From NCBI GenBank assembly GCA_003117195.1, contig BDSI01000090.1:310001-374000 (forward strand): a DNA stretch of 64,000 nt. Direction: 5' to 3'. The position numbers and the translations under genes were made by a program. This document shows positions 58,626 to 64,000 of the stretch, piece after piece. Position 1 is the stretch's first letter. Every line of letters begins with the position of its first letter. The notes beneath the pieces were generated by a model, which made no database searches, was not told where the DNA came from, and saw only the letters and a program-made list of their open reading frames with translations. This stretch comes from Eudorina sp. 2006-703-Eu-15 (lineage: Eukaryota > Chlorophyta > Chlorophyceae > Chlamydomonadales > Volvocaceae).

Positions 58626-60794
58626 GACAGCACCAGGTGGCTGTCGAGGCGGGGTCCATTCTGAGGCGGCGGAGGCGGCAGTAACAGCCTGGACGCCCAT
58701 GATGCGGCAGTAGTCGCCAGGGGGCTGTAGCCCTGGAAGGGACCTCGGCACCCGGCCCTGGTGAGGCGCGCTGCCTGCCGTGCACCAGAGCATTCGCGGG
58801 CGCGGGCAAGGGAAGGCCCACGGGCGCGTCCCCTAGTCCCGAGATCTGGCACGTGTTCTGCCCAATCGCAAGCGCGTATTCGCTGGGACTCATGAAGGGG
58901 AAGACGCCGCGCTGACGGCGGAGGAAGAGGCTGTTGCGCGGCGCGGTTACGTGGCGGATCGGCTGCTGGGTTACGGCGGTATGGCATGGGACAGACGCCA
59001 TCTCGGACCCAACCAGGAGGAGGAGAGGGGGTCGCGGCGGGGGCTGGGGCGGGGCCGCAGCGTGGGAGGTGGCGGAAGGTGGTGGTGGAAGATGGTGGAA
59101 GATGGCGGAGGGCGAATCGAGGGTGTACCGCGCAGGTGGTGGTTGGTGACTGTGAACATAGAACACGGCGGATGTGCCGCCGGGATGTAGCTGGGATGCG
59201 GTGACATACCCTTAGCAGCAGTTACGTAGCTGGCTGCTCATTAGATTGACTCCGGCGGGCTTGAAGGACTGGGCTGGGCGCACCCACCACCTGGTCAAAA
59301 CGGACTCTGGACCGGGGGGGGCAGGGGGAGGGTAGGCGTTGACTGGGGCGCAGCCCTCTGGTACCGTGTATATAGCTGTTGTCTGATTAGAGCCGGGCGA
59401 GTGGCGAGGAGGTACAGCGGGCTTCAGGGTCGTTGGCCTGGGGGCATGACTGCGGGAGGTGGTGGCGGTGTGGACGCGCCGCTGTGCCTCCTCCTAGGGG
59501 ATAGCGTGCGGGTGCGCGGGCGCTTGCCTTGGCCTCTTGGGGGTCACGGATCTTGTGCTTGTTATCGGCAGTCATCGGGCTGGGTTGGGTGGAAGGGAGA
59601 TTTCGCGACAGAGACCGCCCTGCAACCACCTCCGACTTACCTGCGAACCTACCGAACGATGATGTCGGCTGTGGGGGTGACGGTTGTGTGCACCCCAAAC
59701 CCCCTCCCCCGGGGGCGGTGCAACAGTGCCGAACATCCAGCATGTCGCCCTTCGCCCGCCAGGAGATTTCCGCATGGGCTCGCTTGGGCTTGGCGCGTCA
59801 AGCCGTGGACTGGAGTGCTGCACGAAAGCACACTCGCACCCGCACTTGCAATCTCAGCCCCACCTCCGAGGAGGAGATGACAGCAGACCCACGTCCACGA
59901 CCCCCACTCGGAACGCGCTTGGTTACCTACCGTACATAGATGCAGGAGTTTACAGGGTGGCGACGCTGATTGTGGCGGCAACGGCCTTCGTTGCCATGGC
60001 CGTCAGCTCTGTGGGGTTGCTGTGCTTCTGTCCGGAGCTGAGCTGCTGACCCCACGCGGCAGGCCTTGTTCACGCCATGTAACGGGGTGGGGTCCATTGG
60101 GGGTCACGGCTCCTCGCCCGCCAAGGCGCGGACGGGTGCGGCACGGAGGGGGCGGGGGACTGATACGGTACTGCCATGGCAGCCCTGCCCTCGCCACGTG
60201 CTCGGACGCCGTCGCTATCATGGGCATCTCCACTGCCTTCGTCAAACGGCAAAAGCCAACAGAACGAACACCCGGCCGATAGCACCCCACAGCCTCTCAC
60301 GTCGTCTCTGGACAATCAGCCGCGGGTCTGAGGGCTTTGCTTCAGAGCCCTGCAGCAAACCACAGCTCGCGTTTGTGTGATCGCGGTTGTGTCCCACTGC
60401 GCTTACCGCTCGACCGACAAAGTCCCCTGTGCGCTTTGTCGACGGGCTGGGTGTGTCTGGGCACTTTCATTTTATCCCCAGTACGCAGCGCCACCGGCAG
60501 CCACATCCCGGACGCATCAGCCGGATCCCACCACGGCTCTACCACCGCTCACAAACCCGGTCGCTTGCTGAGCTCCAATCAGGGTAACACCAACTCGTGT
60601 CATCATCTAACTGAGACTGTGGTAAAGGCCACGTCCCCTTGTCGTGCAGTCGGCTTCGGTGTGTGCACAGCCGACCCAGAGGATCAGCAGTCGTCGTCAA
60701 CATCCACGATCCCGGCCGTCCAGCACGGCCCGCCTCAACCTCAGTCTCAGCCTCAGCCTCAGTCTCAGCGGGTCTCGTCCAGCGCACGCCTCAG
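58626..60794. other. Intergenic region between convergent CCDC24-like and DGAT2 genes
   Basis: No gene recognised; it holds two 3' UTRs. The first plus-strand TGTAA after the CCDC24-like stop is at 60078-60082, and the first minus-strand TGTAA after the DGAT2 stop is at 59954-59950, so the transcripts may overlap by about 130 bases. A TATATA string lies at about 59370 but leads to no open frame I can support. Confidence 0.5.
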
Positions 60795-62956
60795 TCAGAT
60801 GATCTGAAGCTCCTCGCCTTGGCCGTACTTGCCCTTGTACTTGTCGTACAGCTTCTGCGGCACGGGAAAAGGAGCAGACGCCGCCCAGCAGGTGGGAGGT
60901 GGCAGCGTGAGGGCCGGTGTGGCAACGTGAGGGTTGCGGGGACCGCAACTTGCCAGGACCACCGCAACCACATGCGGCCGCCGGTTGCAGGTATCATCCC
61001 CAGCAACTCCCCCATACCCCGTGACCAAGACCCTTGACCCAAACAGCAGCTTTGGGCTGCACTCCACATCTCCTTCTAAGCTACACCCCAACCCCATCAT
61101 CCCCTTGGCCCGGCTCCCCCTCGCCGACGGAGGGTCAACGACGATCCTCACTTTCTCCCTGGGCTCGTAGCAATACCTCCCCTGTGACACTGAGGCGCCC
61201 CAGCTCGGCCCCCAACCCCCTCCGCGCCATTGTCCCCAACAGACCTGCAGCTCGTCCTTGAACGTGCTCAGCAGCTGAGAGACCACTTCGGCCGGAGGCT
61301 CGTCCATTTGCTGTACGGCAATAGGCCGACCGACCACAACCGTGATGGGCACCTTGTGCGGCATCGAAGTGCCGTACGCGCCGTACATAACAATGGGTAC
61401 GGCGCCGAATGTGCGCGAGATGCGCGCCACGAGCCAGGAGGGCATCAGGGGCGGCCCGGGGCGGATCCAGCTGTAGGCCGCCGTTTGCCCGAAGGCCCAC
61501 ACTGGCACGATGGGCGCACCGCACTGAACGGCCATCCGCACAAAGCCCGTGCGAGGGGATAGATAAGCGACCTGCAAGCGGTTACGTGTGAGCTTAAATT
61601 ACTTTTCTTGTGTTTGTGTGTTCCCTGAAGCAAGCGTTGCTGACAGATGAACGGCTAACCCGCCCCTCCAATCCTAACCATCCCGGCGAGCAGGCAGTCC
61701 CCTTCCACGAACCCGTCCACTCGTCCACTCTTCCGCCGCCGAGCCCACTCCAGGTCAGCCACAGGCCACCCACCTCCTTCCCGTGCGCCATGTGCAGCAC
61801 CTCTTGCACACCGCCCGGCACCAGCACCGCCACCCGCCGATTTGACAGCAGCTGCCGCATCGTCTCCCGTGTCGCCGGCCGCACGCCGAGCCACCAGTAC
61901 AGCTGCCGAACAATCGGCGCCTGGAAGCACACCGACGACGCCAGACCGTGCGTGCGGCCTTTCAGGGTCTTGGGCAGCAACGGCGAGTTGGTCGCGAAGG
62001 CCATGGGCAGGGCCACCGGCAGGGCCGAGTGGGGGCAGAACCCGAACACGTAGCCGCGGTCGGTCCGGAACGCCTCGGCGTCCTCGCAGACCATGTGGGC
62101 GGGAAAATAGGCCAGGCCACGGCCGACTGAGAACCGGACGAAGCGCTCCGATAGGCGCCCCGTGGTGAGGTGCAGCGGGGTGAAGGTTAGGGCGGCCAGG
62201 ACCGCAGCGGCGGCCCAGGCGATTGGGCTGCAGAGCCCCATCCAGATGAAGCAGGTGATGACGGCGGGAAAGATCAACGCGGTCAGGTAGATGGAGCTGC
62301 GGATACGGATAACCGCGTGGGACAAGGAGCACGCGTGGTAAGGGAGGAGCGGGAAGGGGATGGGGCCAGCTCTTAAGAAGTGACGTACCAACAGAGTTAA
62401 GGTGCTGCTTGGAACAAACCAACTGCCCGTGGCTTTTTGATTTGGAGGGGGAGTCTCTGGGGCAATGCATCGGAGACGTCGTGATTTCGGATTCGGATGT
62501 TGGGGCGAGAAAGCGGTTCACAGGCGGCGCCGCGTTTGGTGCACGCTGCGGCCCCACGAACCTGGTAGTGCTGCAAAGGTACGGATGTACGGCACTGATG
62601 GCAGCTGAGAAATTCAAGTGTTGCGCAAAGGTGTAATCGGATCCGCTGGCATGTGTGCTCAATTGGTAATCGGCCCTTAAAACAGGACGGGTATGGCGTG
62701 CCGGAGCGCCGATGCTATTTGCAAGAACCACCACTTTAGCGTGCGGGAATAAAGCAATCGTGGAGGGCAACCGGAACGCAAAGACTGGGGGAGGCGCGAA
62801 AAGCTTTCCCCGGAGTGTCACCCACACCCAGGAGCTAAGCTCAGGTGCAGGATGACCCTGAGATGCGCAGCCTCCTCCGCACCTAACGTATATGCCGACC
62901 GCAAGGAACTCCAGTGTTGCATCGAAGACGTTGCGCACGAGGCGTTGGACCGGCAT
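60795..62956 (-). CDS. Type-2 diacylglycerol acyltransferase (DGAT2/DGTT family)
   Basis: Exons (minus strand) 62956-62883, 62296-61774, 61571-61245, 60854-60795 (TGA) join in phase to 327 residues, normal for DGAT2. It makes triacylglycerol from diacylglycerol and acyl-CoA in the ER. Near the N terminus are two adjacent hydrophobic stretches (IYLTALIFPAVITCFIWMGL, then AWAAAAVLAALTF), the usual hairpin membrane anchor. The catalytic block reads FGFCPHSALP: the conserved motif is HPHG in animals and fungi and EPHS in many plants, and here the first position is Cys. Further family blocks: AVLVPGGVQEVLH, RTGFVRMAVQCGAPIVPVWA. The short C terminus ends KYGQGEELQII. The ATG at 62956 plus a phase-2 donor (AG/GTGCGG) fits the second exon exactly; exon 1 is the least certain part. 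Confidence 0.9.
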
Positions 62957-63476
62957 TCTCGCGCCCACGTCGCGGGTCGGCTGGGTCACTGATTCCTGTC
63001 TTGTGTTTGATTTATCCTTTTATAAGTTTTATGATCAGCATCCCATGGAGTTGGTGAATAGTGAACACACAGTTGAAGGGGAAACGCAAAATTTAGCACT
63101 GCATACGCTAGTCGGTTATATATAATGGGATCTGATGTCAGTCATAGTTTTAGAATATTTCAAGTTTTGGACAGTTCTGATCCGCGCAACTACTTTTTGT
63201 ACACAATCGCACGTCCGCTGGATTTTTGCATACTAGAGCCTAGCATAAGCGCAGCTGTTTTAAATTCCATTATAGAAATTGTGATCACTTCAGCTGGTTT
63301 CCAGTTATTGACTTAACGAACTCTGTCGTACAGACAGCCAGGTCAGATAAGGGGTCTTCTATCTTCCTGTGTCCAGATGCGTTAATGTTAAGGCATTTCT
63401 CCTCATACCAAGGAGGTGCCAAGAGCGTCGCGTCATAACATCGTGCAGTGTCTGAAAGCCCTTGCACTGCGCAACT
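62957..63476. promoter_or_regulatory. Divergent promoter region, DGAT2 / unknown plastid-type gene
   Basis: The 520 bases between diverging starts include an AT-rich block (63000-63310) with TTATATATAATG at 63116-63127 and TTTTATAAG at 63017. No known regulatory site recognised. Confidence 0.55.
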
Positions 63477-64000
63477 ATGGCCGCGCCGATGAGTCGCCCA
63501 CTTTCCCATGTAACGAGGAACGCGCGTCAGAGCTTTGGGATCCGGCCGACTTCTGGGCTCGTGCCGACTGTCCCCGCGCAAAGGCGACCCATGTTCGTCA
63601 GGGCAGCGGACGACGCGGCCCCGGGCCCCAACGAAGACTACCACCTTACCGCTGACACGATTCTTTGGAATGCAAAGCACAGCGCGGTCCTTCGCCAGCG
63701 CATCGCGCAGGTAGGAAGCTCGTCGGCCTGAAAGGGTTTAACGGCCATGGACAAAATCGCTGTTGACCCGAGTGCGTATTCATATGACGTAGTCTTAGCT
63801 TATCCTATTAATATCATGATGTTGGTTGGGAAAGATTTTGCCCCGCCTAGCCTGTTTCCTTGCGACTTCAAAACTTGCGCAATTGCGGTTGCAGGTGCGC
63901 GCCGCCGAGGTCGTTGCCGAGTCGAGCTCCAACCGGCCGGAGCTCCCACCTGTGAACGAAATAACTGCGCATGACGTCGACCAGAATCACGGTCGTCTGG
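63477..64000 (+). CDS. Unrecognised protein, probably plastid-targeted (5' part of gene)
   Basis: Exon 1 63477-63710 and exon 2 from 63895, cut by the window end; the 78-codon first exon joins in phase 0. I do not recognise the family. The N terminus (MAAPMSRPLSHVTRNARQSF, to about residue 42) is rich in Arg, Ser and Pro, has no acidic residue and ends in MFVRAA, typical of a chloroplast transit peptide with a cleavage-like VRA/A. The mature part starts acidic and continues ILWNAKHSAVLRQRIAQ, then VRAAEVVAESSSNRPELPP. The start is the first ATG giving this frame. It shares its upstream region with the DGAT2 gene. Confidence 0.6.

Overview
The window is nuclear DNA of a green alga, most likely a volvocine chlorophyte (Chlamydomonas/Volvox/Gonium relatives). 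This rests on very high GC; coding exons full of Ala, Gly, Ser and Gln runs; many GT-AG introns of about 100-1000 bases rich in (GT)n and short tandem repeats; TGTAA (not AATAAA) motifs at plausible 3' ends; and a gene content of cyclases, TKL kinases, plastid-targeted proteins and eukaryotic replication and RNP factors. The species cannot be told from the sequence. All gene models were built by hand from protein-family similarity plus splice-site phase; each multi-exon model keeps reading frame across every junction.

Layout, left to right: (1) 554-12969 (+), the 3' part of a giant class III nucleotide cyclase with two catalytic domains; its 5' end lies outside the window. (2) 12970-17273, a repeat-rich stretch with no recognised gene. 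(3) 17274-21373 (+), DNA polymerase delta subunit 3. (4) 21374-23780, intergenic. (5) 23781-29693 (+), a TKL-type protein kinase with a giant activation-segment insertion. (6) 29694-34281, repeats and decayed LINE reverse transcriptase. (7) 34282-36512 (-), an organellar RsfS/Iojap ribosome silencing factor. (8) 36825-42783 (-), a NUB1-like UBL/UBA protein. (9) 43199-47543 (+), a RecX-domain protein. (10) 49221-52845 (-), Acinus (SAP + RRM + RSB motif). (11) 53409-58625 (+), a CCDC24-like coiled-coil protein. (12) 60795-62956 (-), a type-2 diacylglycerol acyltransferase. (13) 63477-end (+), the start of an unrecognised, probably plastid-targeted protein.

The right half is arranged as divergent pairs sharing short intergenic regions (NUB1/RecX 415 bp, Acinus/CCDC24 563 bp, DGAT2/unknown 520 bp), with convergent pairs between them. 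The genes are housekeeping or signalling functions from unrelated pathways; there is no operon and no sign of a single multi-gene system. The most unusual content is structural: catalytic domains split by 800-1200-residue low-complexity insertions, two cyclase domains with complementary losses of catalytic residues, a minisatellite that copies an exon/intron boundary six times, and dispersed repeats ending in CA microsatellites next to a LINE relic.
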